From Pseudomonadota bacterium (GTDB taxonomy: Bacteria; Myxococcota_A; UBA796; UBA9615), in NCBI GenBank assembly GCA_024229515.1, contig JAAESI010000224.1:1-64000 (forward strand): 64,000 nt of DNA, in the 5' to 3' direction. Of the stretch, positions 8,227 to 16,260 are shown piece by piece. The translations under genes were made by a program, and so were the position numbers. Numbering within the stretch: position 1 is the stretch's first letter; every line of letters starts with the position of its first letter. The notes beneath the pieces were generated by a model. It was not told the origin of the DNA, ran no database searches, and saw nothing but the letters and a program-made list of their open reading frames with translations.

Positions 8227-9912
8227 CTAATCCCCGACGTTGCCGAGGTCGCCCCAGAGCTTCGCCGCCCCCCGCCGCATCGGGATGATCGCCACCGCTA
8301 GGTTCAGCACGACGACCGCGGTGAAGACCGCGACCAGCCCGATCGTCAGGCCGGCGCCCACGGGGATCCCCGCGTACTGCCGGTACAGCAGCATGCTGAC
8401 GGGGATCGCCTCGGCTGCGATGACCAAGGAGGTCCACGTCAGGGCCGTCACCATGAACAGAATCGCGCCCGGTCCCGACGCCATCCGGGCCGCGTTGTCG
8501 GCCTTGAAGTTCGGGTAGAGCGCTCCCAGCCCGATCGCGAGCCCGGTCAGGCCGTAGCAAAGGCAGAAGATCGTCCCCACCGCGATCCAGGCGTACAGCG
8601 GCTCGGTGTGCAGCAGCGCGTTGGTCGATATGACCAGCACCTCGCCCAGGATAAGGGTCGGGATGAAGCCGACGAGGAACTTGCCCTGAAGGAACCGTCG
8701 GGCGCCCACGGGGCTGCTGTGGAGCACCCAGAACGCGCGCCCCTCCTGGCTGACCGCGGTGAAGTTGAAGCGCACCGCGATCGCGGCCAGCACCGCCCCC
8801 GCGACCCCCACGTTCAGGAACGCGATCGCGTTCTCCATCACGTCTTCCAGGGGCAGCACGTCCAGCGGCAGCGAGCGCACCGAATACAGGTAGATCGCGA
8901 CGAGGCCGATCAGCAGCAGCCCCTGCGTCCACTGCCCCGGTTCTCGGAGGAACAAGCGGATGTCCTTGCGCATCAGCGCCCGGAACGCCACCGGCAGCGG
9001 CCGCGTGACCGTGTCGATGAACTGCGAGACGTACTTGTTGCGCGAGGCCGCCCTGCGCGGAGCCTCCTGGGCCTGGGTCCAAGCGTCGAAGAACAGCGGC
9101 GCCACCAGCCAGCGCGACAGCACCAGCAGGCTCGGCCCCGCGACGAACAGCAGTCCGGCGGTCAGCCAGGGGGCTTCCAACGGACTGCCCAGCGTCCACA
9201 TGCAGAGCTCGGTCAGCCACGTCGAGGGGAGCCAACTAGCGTCCGGCGTGCGCACCACGGCAATGAACTCCGCCAGCGTCTCGAACGCCTCGGGATCGAC
9301 GAGACGCTCGGGCTGCAGGCTCCGCAGCAGTAGCAGCACGATGATGAGGAACGCGGCGCTCACCAGTGCCATCACCTCGCGGATGCGGGAGGCGCTGAAG
9401 CCGCGCACCAGCAGGCAGGCGATCACGATGCCGAGGGCCGAGGGCGGCACGAGGTAGGCGGCCAGTCCCACGGTCGCAACGAAGTAGTACAGCGGTCCCC
9501 CGCCGTGCACGATCCCGTACGCCAGCAGCACCGGCAGGCCGAAGATCGAGATCATCCAGCTGGAGTTGATCATCGTGTCGACGGCGCGGAAGTAGAAGAC
9601 CCGCCGTTGGCTGATCGGGAGGGACTGGATCAGCTGCATGTCGTCGGACAGGAAGTACGACGACAGCGCGGTGATGATGTTGGAGAAGAAGAGCAGCCCG
9701 CTGAAGGCGAGCAGCAGCATCGACAGCGCCTTGCGGATGAGCAGCGGGCCGAACAGCTCGACCCCGTTGAACATCTGGATGAAGTAGATGCAGACGGCGA
9801 GCACGCCGACCCAGAACCCCAGCGTCATCGCCCCGAAGAAACCCCACACCAGCCGCCGCGACCGGTCGGCGCGCTTCCACGCGTTCACGCCGCCCCGCCA
9901 CCGGGGCCTCAT
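8227..9912 (-). CDS. ABC-2-type exporter permease-like membrane protein
   Basis: A 561-residue polytopic protein with about 11-13 hydrophobic segments. I used the ATG at 9912, where the sequence becomes MRPRWRGGVNAWKRADRSRR; upstream of that the frame is a shadow of the MCE gene. Overall shape matches the putative ABC exporter family: an amphipathic N-terminus, paired blocks of six spans, and a cytoplasmic middle loop with MRKDIRLFLREPGQWTQG, which resembles the coupling region of ABC-2 permeases. No ATP-binding subunit is adjacent; the only ABC ATPase in the window (15448-16260) is MlaF-like. The gene follows the MCE gene by 29 bp on the same strand and may be co-transcribed. Substrate unknown. 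Confidence 0.75.
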   Translation of the reverse strand: MRPRWRGGVNAWKRADRSRRLVWGFFGAMTLGFWVGVLAVCIYFIQMFNGVELFGPLLIRKALSMLLLAFSGLLFFSNIITALSSYFLSDDMQLIQSLPISQRRVFYFRAVDTMINSSWMISIFGLPVLLAYGIVHGGGPLYYFVATVGLAAYLVPPSALGIVIACLLVRGFSASRIREVMALVSAAFLIIVLLLLRSLQPERLVDPEAFETLAEFIAVVRTPDASWLPSTWLTELCMWTLGSPLEAPWLTAGLLFVAGPSLLVLSRWLVAPLFFDAWTQAQEAPRRAASRNKYVSQFIDTVTRPLPVAFRALMRKDIRLFLREPGQWTQGLLLIGLVAIYLYSVRSLPLDVLPLEDVMENAIAFLNVGVAGAVLAAIAVRFNFTAVSQEGRAFWVLHSSPVGARRFLQGKFLVGFIPTLILGEVLVISTNALLHTEPLYAWIAVGTIFCLCYGLTGLAIGLGALYPNFKADNAARMASGPGAILFMVTALTWTSLVIAAEAIPVSMLLYRQYAGIPVGAGLTIGLVAVFTAVVVLNLAVAIIPMRRGAAKLWGDLGNVGD

Positions 9913-9941
9913 GAGGAATGGGATGGACGGACCGGCGGCGC

Positions 9942-11033
9942 TCAATTCGGCTTGTTCGCTCCTGCGTCCGAGAGCCCCTCGGAGCGCTCGTTCTTGCGGA
10001 TCGTCTCTCGAACGTACGAGCGCAGGATCTTGTTCCGCTTGGCGCCGCCCAGCAGCGTCTTGACGTCCTCGTAGACCGTCGGGTCCTGCAGCAGCGCGCC
10101 GAGCGTGCCGTGGCCGTCCCTCAGGTCGCCGGTGATCGACGAGATGTCGGCCGAGGCGTCCGTCAGATTGGCGATGAGGTTCTGCCCCTCTTCGGTGTAG
10201 ATGAGGGAGTGGAGGGTGCCGTCGCCCTCCTTGATCTCGACGATGACGGCGTCGATGTCGTCCACCGTGGTCTCCAGCGAGGTGATGACGCCGGAGAGCT
10301 GGTCGTCGTAGATGAGCGCATGGATCGCGCCGTCGCCGGTCTTGATCTCCTCGGTCAGCACGGCCACGTCCGCGGCCACCTCGTCGACGGAGGCGAGCGC
10401 CGACTTGAGCTTGGTGCTGACGCTCTTGTCGTACACCAGCGTGTGGATGAGACCGCGTCCCTCCTCGACCTCCTGGAGCACGTTGCGCACCGACTCGATG
10501 ATCTCCGCCAGCGACGCGACCGCGTTGGCCCCGGTCTCGCCCTTGAGGATGTCGTCCAGCGACTCGGTGATGCTCAGGATGTTGAGCTTGATGTCCTCGA
10601 CCCCGTCGAGCAGGTCCTTCGGATCCTCGCTCAGCAGCCACGCGTCGTAGTTGTGCGCAGGCTCCGCGGCCGAGCCGAGGGTGAGCGAGATGTACTTGTC
10701 ACCGAGCACGCCCTGGGTGCTGATCTGGGCGACGGTGTCCTTGCGGATGCGGTCCTTGAAGCGCTTGGCGACGCGCATGTGCACGAAGACCTGCTTCTCT
10801 CCGATGTCGGGCGGGAACTCGATGGTGGTGACGATGCCGACGTCCAGCCCCGCGAGGCGGACCGAGGCGCCCTCACGCAGCCCGGAGATGTCCGAGAAGC
10901 TGGCGTGGAGCACGTAGTTCTCTTCGAACATGTTCTCTTCGGAGCCGAGCATCACGATCACGAAGACGAAGATCGCGAGGCCCGCCGCGACGAACAGGCC
11001 AACCTTGATCTCGAGCCCTCGATCCCGTTCCAT
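9942..11033 (-). CDS. MCE-domain protein, MlaD-like lipid-transport subunit
   Basis: A 363-residue protein with one N-terminal membrane span (residues about 10-29, IKVGLFVAAGLAIFVFVIVM) followed by an MCE domain at about 38-117 (YVLHASFSDISGLREGASVR, then GDKYISLTLG). MCE proteins form rings that shuttle phospholipids between membranes as part of Mla/Mce ABC systems. The C-terminal 220 residues are helical with a recurrent motif: GRGLIHTLVYD, GDGAIHALIYD, GDGTLHSLIYT and GHGTLGALLQD, spaced roughly 45 residues apart. Such a tail suits a long periplasmic needle. A MlaF-like ATPase lies 4.4 kb upstream on the same strand; no MlaE permease is in the window. Confidence 0.9.
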   Translation of the reverse strand: MERDRGLEIKVGLFVAAGLAIFVFVIVMLGSEENMFEENYVLHASFSDISGLREGASVRLAGLDVGIVTTIEFPPDIGEKQVFVHMRVAKRFKDRIRKDTVAQISTQGVLGDKYISLTLGSAAEPAHNYDAWLLSEDPKDLLDGVEDIKLNILSITESLDDILKGETGANAVASLAEIIESVRNVLQEVEEGRGLIHTLVYDKSVSTKLKSALASVDEVAADVAVLTEEIKTGDGAIHALIYDDQLSGVITSLETTVDDIDAVIVEIKEGDGTLHSLIYTEEGQNLIANLTDASADISSITGDLRDGHGTLGALLQDPTVYEDVKTLLGGAKRNKILRSYVRETIRKNERSEGLSDAGANKPN

Positions 11034-11055
11034 GCATGCCCCGAAAGAGGTTCGG

Positions 11056-11065
11056 AGGGTAGCAT
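11056..11065. promoter_or_regulatory. Overlapping divergent -10 elements
   Basis: The 38-bp gap between divergent genes contains TAGCAT on the plus strand (11060-11065), 6 nt before the ATG at 11072, and TACCCT on the minus strand (11061-11056), 22 nt before the ATG at 11033. The two hexamers share two bases, so the promoters may exclude each other. Confidence 0.35.
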
Positions 11066-11071
11066 CCCGCC

Positions 11072-11593
11072 ATGCACCTCCGAGCTTCCCTGGCCGTCTT
11101 GTTGCTCCCCCTCGCCGTCGCCTGCGGACCCGGCCCCGGAGGGGGCCCCGCCGACGGTCCGATCCACAGCATCTGGGAGGAGGACAGCGACCCCGACAAC
11201 AACTCCGCCGCCGACGGCGAGCCGGTGTCCGTCGACTGGACCGGATCGGTGACGATCGAAGGCTCCATGTCCGACTGCGGCTACGACCCCGACGAGAACT
11301 GGCCCTGGACGGGCGACGAGGACAACTACCTCGTCGAGGTCCCCGCGGACGGCTACCTCGACGCCGTGCTCACCTGGGACACGGGCGCCGATCTGGACAT
11401 GCTCATCTACTTCGAGCCCCCCAGCGGCTTCACCATCAGCCCCGACGAGCAGCTGGCGTCCGCCGACGACGACGGGGAGATCAGCTACCTGTTCGACGAG
11501 GCCCACGACGAGGGCGACGAGGTCGTCTTCGGGGTGCTCTGCGCCAGCGGCCCCAACGGGGACTACTCGTTGCGCATCGGCTGGGAGGACTGA
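11072..11593 (+). CDS. Lipoprotein with PPC-like domain
   Basis: A 173-residue protein with a lipoprotein signal (LPLAVAC, Cys 18) and a Gly/Pro-rich linker. The rest fits a bacterial pre-peptidase C-terminal (PPC)-like jelly roll: an opening GSMSDCGYDPDENWPWTGDEDNYLVEV, the strand pair DAVLTWDTGADLDMLIYF, and the closing NGDYSLRIGWE. The same fold recurs eight times in the giant lipoprotein at 23419-33894. It probably sits on the outer membrane; no enzymatic residues are visible. Its 3' end overlaps the convergent lipoprotein gene by 31 nt. The start has a -10-like hexamer 6 nt away rather than a well-placed ribosome binding site. Confidence 0.75.
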   Translation: MHLRASLAVLLLPLAVACGPGPGGGPADGPIHSIWEEDSDPDNNSAADGEPVSVDWTGSVTIEGSMSDCGYDPDENWPWTGDEDNYLVEVPADGYLDAVLTWDTGADLDMLIYFEPPSGFTISPDEQLASADDDGEISYLFDEAHDEGDEVVFGVLCASGPNGDYSLRIGWED

Positions 11594-13731
11594 GCCTCCG
11601 CGCACGGACGGCGCCACGGCACCGGCTCGACCCGCCGAGGCTCCGGTTCGAGCGGATCCTCCAGGTACCGCGCCAGCACGTCGTCCGCCGTTCCCCGGCC
11701 GATCCAGAGGCGCCCCGTCCGCTCCACCGTCTGCCCCGGCTCCAGGTCGCCGAACGCCGGCCGGGAGTGCGCGCACACCCCTTCGGCGGCGTTGCCACCG
11801 ACCACGCTCGACCCCTCGAAAGCGTTGCCCATCACCCACCGGCGGTCGACGGACTCCACCACCGTCAGCGGGTGGCTGAAGCGTTCCCGTTCGATGTACA
11901 GCGGATCTCCGCTGTCCAGGATGGTGGCGTCCAGCGGCACCATGCCGTCCCCCACGGGCACGAACGTGCGCCCATGGCCCGAGGTCGGAAACGGCAGCGG
12001 CGGGTCGACTTCCAGGCAGATGAGGGCGCTGACCCGCTTCAGCGCGAAGGAGCCGGTGTTGGTGACGCTCATGCTCGTGCGCAGCCCGTCGGGCTCCGAC
12101 AGCAGGGAGCCCGACACCCGGACCCGCTCGTTGACCGCCTCGTACCGGTAGCCGCCCTCGATCGGCGTCCACGTCGGCACCAGCGGACTCAGTCCGTGGT
12201 CGACCGGCCCCTCATCGGAGCGGATCTCCTCGGGGAAGCCCAGGTGGATGACGCCGGCAGGCCACTGGGGCGCCTCCAGGGTCAACTCGGTCCAGCGGTC
12301 CCGCTCGCCCTCGACACCGCCCACGATCCGAACGACCTCGGTGTCGAACCGCGACGCGTGGGCCCCGACCAACTGCACCGTGACGATGCCCCAGTGATCG
12401 AACGCCGGGACGGTGACTGCGAAGCGGTGGTCGCTGGGGGCACAGCCGATCGATCGGGAGGTCCCGGCGAACGGTTCGATCAGCTGCGCGCGGCATCCGA
12501 TCGCAGCCCCGGCATCGAACTGCGCCACCTCCAGCCGTCCCCCGGCGAACCGGGCGTCCGCCAGCAGGTGGTGGATCAGCAGGCCATCCCCCGGAGCGAG
12601 GAACCGGGCCGTTCGGCGCAGTCCATCCACCTCGATCGCGACCCGGGTGTCGAGCTCGCTCGTCAGCAGCCGATCCAACCCGCCGTCAGCCACCTCCGCG
12701 GGGGTGTAGAGGCTGCCTCCCAACTCGAACTCGGCGAGCACCGAGGCGCTGGAGCCATCCGGGGGTGAAGGCACGACCACGCTCGTCAGCACCTCCACCG
12801 CCGCCGTCAGGCGGTCCCGGTCCCCTCCGAGCACGAACCGGAACGGCACCCGCAACCCGTCCAACGCCTCCACTGCGGCGAGCACCTCCGACGGGGGCAC
12901 CGAACCGGGAGCCCACAGCACGCCGGTCTTGACCCCGGGCCGATCCACCAGTTCGGGCCGATCGCGCAGCACCCGCAGCGCGGCCTCGACCTCCTTGGTG
13001 GGAGCGACGTCGAGCTCCAGCATCGCGCCCCCCACGAGGAGCTCGGCGAGCACGCCGGGGGCGTCCGCGAAGGGCTCGGGGGCGACCACCAGGCGGGCGT
13101 CGCGGACCCGGAGCGACTCGGCGAGCACGCGGAGCCCGTCGCGGGCCTGGGGGCTGACGTCGCGCACCCGCACGGCATCCGCCTGATCGAGCAGGGGCGA
13201 GCCCGCGAGGGCTTCGGCCAGGGTCGCGTCGACGCCGATGTGGAACGCCTCGTTTCGGTCCGACGCGAACACCCGGGCGCCGCAGGCGTCGGCCGCCGAG
13301 GTGGTCGCGGGCACGAACACCAGACTCGCGCCCTGGGCGACGGCTCGCTCGATCGAGGCCAAGGAGGCCGACTTCAGCGTGGTGGCGTAGCCGACTCCGC
13401 CATCGGGCAGCGGAACGTCACACAGATCGGTCCGGTCGGCCTCCTGCAGCGTGGTCAGGGGGCCGGCGCCGTGGACCGTCGAGAGCACCGCCCCCGGTCC
13501 CGGGAATGCGTACGCAGAGCCCCCCAGCACGTCCCGCCAGCGCTTGCCGCGCCCTTCCAGAGGTAGCTCCGCGGTCGCCACCGACGTGCACTCGGGGACC
13601 TCGGGCACGTCTTCGGGCTGGTTGGGGATCGCCCCGTCGACGGCGATCGGCTTCGGCGCGAGCGGCCGGTCCTCGTCCCCGCACCCCGCCAGGAGCAGCG
13701 CGAACGCGACGCTACATGCGCTGGGGCGCAC
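11563..13731 (-). CDS. Large lipoprotein of unknown function
   Basis: A 722-residue lipoprotein. I prefer the GTG at 13731, which gives a compact signal (RPSACSVAFALLLAGC, lipobox LAGC). An ATG at 13755 would add eight residues and overlap argS by 44 nt instead of 20. The first 330 residues are alpha/beta, with short stretches (VPATTSAADACGARVFASDR, VKTGVLWAPGSVPPSEVLAA) reminiscent of a phosphohydrolase or polysaccharide-deacetylase-like fold, but I see no catalytic triad. The second half is beta-sandwich-like and ends in a Cys-containing tail. It lies directly downstream of argS in the operon and converges on 11593. Family not recognised. Confidence 0.7.
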   Translation of the reverse strand: MRPSACSVAFALLLAGCGDEDRPLAPKPIAVDGAIPNQPEDVPEVPECTSVATAELPLEGRGKRWRDVLGGSAYAFPGPGAVLSTVHGAGPLTTLQEADRTDLCDVPLPDGGVGYATTLKSASLASIERAVAQGASLVFVPATTSAADACGARVFASDRNEAFHIGVDATLAEALAGSPLLDQADAVRVRDVSPQARDGLRVLAESLRVRDARLVVAPEPFADAPGVLAELLVGGAMLELDVAPTKEVEAALRVLRDRPELVDRPGVKTGVLWAPGSVPPSEVLAAVEALDGLRVPFRFVLGGDRDRLTAAVEVLTSVVVPSPPDGSSASVLAEFELGGSLYTPAEVADGGLDRLLTSELDTRVAIEVDGLRRTARFLAPGDGLLIHHLLADARFAGGRLEVAQFDAGAAIGCRAQLIEPFAGTSRSIGCAPSDHRFAVTVPAFDHWGIVTVQLVGAHASRFDTEVVRIVGGVEGERDRWTELTLEAPQWPAGVIHLGFPEEIRSDEGPVDHGLSPLVPTWTPIEGGYRYEAVNERVRVSGSLLSEPDGLRTSMSVTNTGSFALKRVSALICLEVDPPLPFPTSGHGRTFVPVGDGMVPLDATILDSGDPLYIERERFSHPLTVVESVDRRWVMGNAFEGSSVVGGNAAEGVCAHSRPAFGDLEPGQTVERTGRLWIGRGTADDVLARYLEDPLEPEPRRVEPVPWRRPCAEAQSSQPMRNE

Positions 13732-15451
13732 CGATTCCGAGCAGATCGAGACCACGCACGAGCATGCGCTGCGCCAGCCGGGTGAGGTTGAGGCGGCTGA
13801 TCTGCAGTTCGCGATCCTCCGACCGCAGCACGGGGCAGGCGGCGTACCAGGAGTGGTACTTGCTGGCGACGTCGTACAGCCAGGAGGCCAGCGTGTTCGG
13901 CTTGCCCTGGTCGAACGCCGCGCGCACCGTCGGACCGAAGTCCATCAGGTGCAGCAGCAGGTCCCGCTCCAGCGGATCCGCGAGCTTCAGCGTGGTGCCG
14001 TCGGGCTCGAGCCCGGCCGCGGCCGCCTTCGCCAACAGGCTGTGCGTGCGCGCCGACGTGTACTGCAGATACGGCGCCGTGTTGCCCTCGAAGCTGAGCA
14101 TCTTGTCCCAGCTGAAGACGATGTTGCTGGCGGGGTTGTTGCTCAGGTCGCTGTACTTGACCGCGCCCAGGCCGATCATCTCCGCGAGGGCGTCCTTGTC
14201 CCCGTCGAAGTCCGCCGGGAGGCGCTCCTCCAGCGACGCCCGGGCCCGGCGGGTCGCCTCATCCAGCAGCTCGTCCAGCGGGATCGCGTTGCCCGCGCGG
14301 GTGCTGAGGCTGCCCTCGGGGCTGCTCATGATCCCGAACATCACGTGCTGCAGGTCCGTCGTCACGTCCATGTCGCGCACGACCGAGAAGACGTGCTGGA
14401 AGTGCTCCTTCTGACGCGAGTCCGTGACGTAGATGCAGCGCATCGGCGCCCACGTCTGCTCCCGGTAGAAGACCGTGGCGAGGTCGGTGGTGGCGTACGT
14501 CGCCGCGCCGTCGCTCTTGCGCACAACCATGCGCTTGGGACGCTCGATGTCCTGGTCCCCGAACGCCACCGCGAGCGCGCCTCCGTCGATGGCGATGAGG
14601 CGACCCTCGTCGTGCATCTTGTCGACCAGGGGGATGAGCATGTCGTTGTAGTGGCTCTCGCCGTTGGTGACGTCGAACACCACCCCGAGGCGATCGTAGA
14701 CGGCGTCGAACACGTGGCGGCTGGCCGCGATGAACTGCTTCCACAGCGCCAGGTTTCGCTCGTCCCCCGCCTGGAGCTTGGCGAGCTCGGCGCGGGCGGC
14801 GTCCATGAGGCTCGCGTCCTCCTTCGCCTCGGTCTGGAACTTGATGTAGATGCGCTGCAACTCGCCGACGGGGTCGCTGTCGTAGGCGGCGGGGTCGAGC
14901 CAGTGGTCCCACGCGTAGATGATCTGGCCGAACTGGGTGCCCCAGTCGCCGATGTGGTTGTCCGCGATGACGCGATAGCCCAGCGCGCGGCCCATGCGGG
15001 CGAGGGCGTCGCCGATGATGGTCGAGCGGATGTGCCCCACGTGCATGCGCTTGGCGACGTTGGGGGAGCTGTAGTCGATGACGATGTGCTCGCCCCCGGC
15101 TTGCTCGAGGCCCAGGTGCTCGGCCGCGGACAGCGCCTCCAGGTAGCCCTGCAGGGCGTCGTCGCTGAGGCGGAACCCGATGAAGCCGGGGCCGCTGACG
15201 TCGGGCGCCTCGGCGAGGGCGCCCAGGCGGGGGGTCAGCTTCGCCGCGAGGTCCGCGGCGATGTCGCGGGGGGAGCGGCGCAGGACCTTCGCGAGCTGGA
15301 GCGCGGCGGGGGTCTGGAAGTCCGACGAGAAGCCGGCCTTGCTGCGGTCGACCTGCACGTTCGGCGCGGTCGCGTCGCTGGGGATCATCTCCTCGATGGT
15401 GGCGAGGACGAGGGCCTGGAGGGCGGCGGTGGCGGGCTGGGGGGAGGTCAT
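13712..15451 (-). CDS. argS: Arginyl-tRNA synthetase
   Basis: A 579-residue class I aminoacyl-tRNA synthetase that charges tRNA-Arg in the cytoplasm. The start at 15451 overlaps the upstream ATPase stop as ATGA. Visible landmarks: an N-terminal additional domain (LAAKLTPRLG), SSPNVAKRMHVGHIRSTIIG carrying the class I HIGH signature as HVGH, the DNHIGDWGTQFG segment typical of ArgRS, RPKRMVVRKSDGAATYATTD, and SLSTRAGNAIPL at the position of the degenerate KMSKS loop. The C-terminal anticodon-binding domain ends in QRM. Length and domain order are normal. Its location inside an operon with a pseudokinase and a lipid-transport ATPase is unusual for a housekeeping gene. Confidence 0.96.
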   Translation of the reverse strand: MTSPQPATAALQALVLATIEEMIPSDATAPNVQVDRSKAGFSSDFQTPAALQLAKVLRRSPRDIAADLAAKLTPRLGALAEAPDVSGPGFIGFRLSDDALQGYLEALSAAEHLGLEQAGGEHIVIDYSSPNVAKRMHVGHIRSTIIGDALARMGRALGYRVIADNHIGDWGTQFGQIIYAWDHWLDPAAYDSDPVGELQRIYIKFQTEAKEDASLMDAARAELAKLQAGDERNLALWKQFIAASRHVFDAVYDRLGVVFDVTNGESHYNDMLIPLVDKMHDEGRLIAIDGGALAVAFGDQDIERPKRMVVRKSDGAATYATTDLATVFYREQTWAPMRCIYVTDSRQKEHFQHVFSVVRDMDVTTDLQHVMFGIMSSPEGSLSTRAGNAIPLDELLDEATRRARASLEERLPADFDGDKDALAEMIGLGAVKYSDLSNNPASNIVFSWDKMLSFEGNTAPYLQYTSARTHSLLAKAAAAGLEPDGTTLKLADPLERDLLLHLMDFGPTVRAAFDQGKPNTLASWLYDVASKYHSWYAACPVLRSEDRELQISRLNLTRLAQRMLVRGLDLLGIGAPQRM

Positions 15452-16260
15452 TCGTCCAGGTTTCCGTGGATGAAGTCCCGGACGGACGAGCTGTCTGTGG
15501 TTTCGACTTCGTCTTTGAAGCCCACCCAGTCGATCCGCCGGTTGGAGAGGTACGCGAGTCGGTCGCTTACCCGAAAAGCACTCCCCATGTCGTGGGTGAC
15601 GACGATCGAAGTGACCTTCAGGCGCTTCTGGAGGTCGATGATCATGTCGTCGATGTTCTTCACATTGGTGGGATCGAGGCCGGTGGTGGGCTCGTCGTAG
15701 AGGATGACCTCGGGCTCGATGGCGATGGCGCGGGCGAGGCCGACGCGCTTCTTCATGCCGCCGGACAGCTCCGCGGGCCACTTGTGGTCGACCCCCGGCA
15801 GGTTGACCATGTCCAGCGTCTCCTGGACGCGATGGAGGATCTTGTCCTCGTCGGTCCAGCCGTGCTGGCGCAGCGGGTACGCGATGTTCTCTTTGACGTT
15901 GAGGCTGTCGAACAGGGCCGCGCCCTGAAACAGCATCCCGATCCGCGCCCGGATCGGCAGCATCGCCTTCTCGTCGCGACCGGTGATCTCCTCGCCGAAG
16001 GCGGTGATGCTGCCCTGGTCGGGGCTGAGCAGGCGGAGCAGGCACTTGAGCATCACCGACTTGCCCGTGCCCGAGCCGCCGATGATGGTCAGCGTCTCCC
16101 CCTTGTGGATCGTCAGGTTCAGGTCTTCGTAGATCTTGGTCTTGCCGAACCGCTTCCAGACGCCCTTGAACTCGATGATCGGCTCGCCCAGTTCGCGACG
16201 GTCCCGCCGCTCCCCGCCGCGGCGATCACCGTCGCGACGGTCTTCCACGGTGCGGATCAT
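15448..16260 (-). CDS. MlaF-type ABC transporter ATPase
   Basis: A 270-residue ATPase of the Mla/Mce family, which energises phospholipid transport between the inner and outer membrane. Visible motifs: Walker A GGSGTGKS (residues about 54-61), the Mla-type MLFQGAALFDSLNVKENIAY Q-loop, signature LSGGMKKRVGLARAI, Walker B VILYDEPTTGLDPT and the switch His in VVTHDMGSAF. The N-terminal 25 residues are highly charged (repeats of DRRxG/ERRDRRE) and precede the domain. The start overlaps the pseudokinase stop as ATGA and its own stop overlaps argS the same way. No MlaE permease is adjacent; the MCE partner may be the gene at 9942-11033. Confidence 0.92.
   Translation of the reverse strand: MIRTVEDRRDGDRRGGERRDRRELGEPIIEFKGVWKRFGKTKIYEDLNLTIHKGETLTIIGGSGTGKSVMLKCLLRLLSPDQGSITAFGEEITGRDEKAMLPIRARIGMLFQGAALFDSLNVKENIAYPLRQHGWTDEDKILHRVQETLDMVNLPGVDHKWPAELSGGMKKRVGLARAIAIEPEVILYDEPTTGLDPTNVKNIDDMIIDLQKRLKVTSIVVTHDMGSAFRVSDRLAYLSNRRIDWVGFKDEVETTDSSSVRDFIHGNLDE

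Noticed and set aside
11563..13755. ATG 13755 as the start of the lipoprotein after argS
   Set aside because: It adds a polar IC-SES segment before the signal and a longer overlap; GTG 13731 gives a standard signal length.
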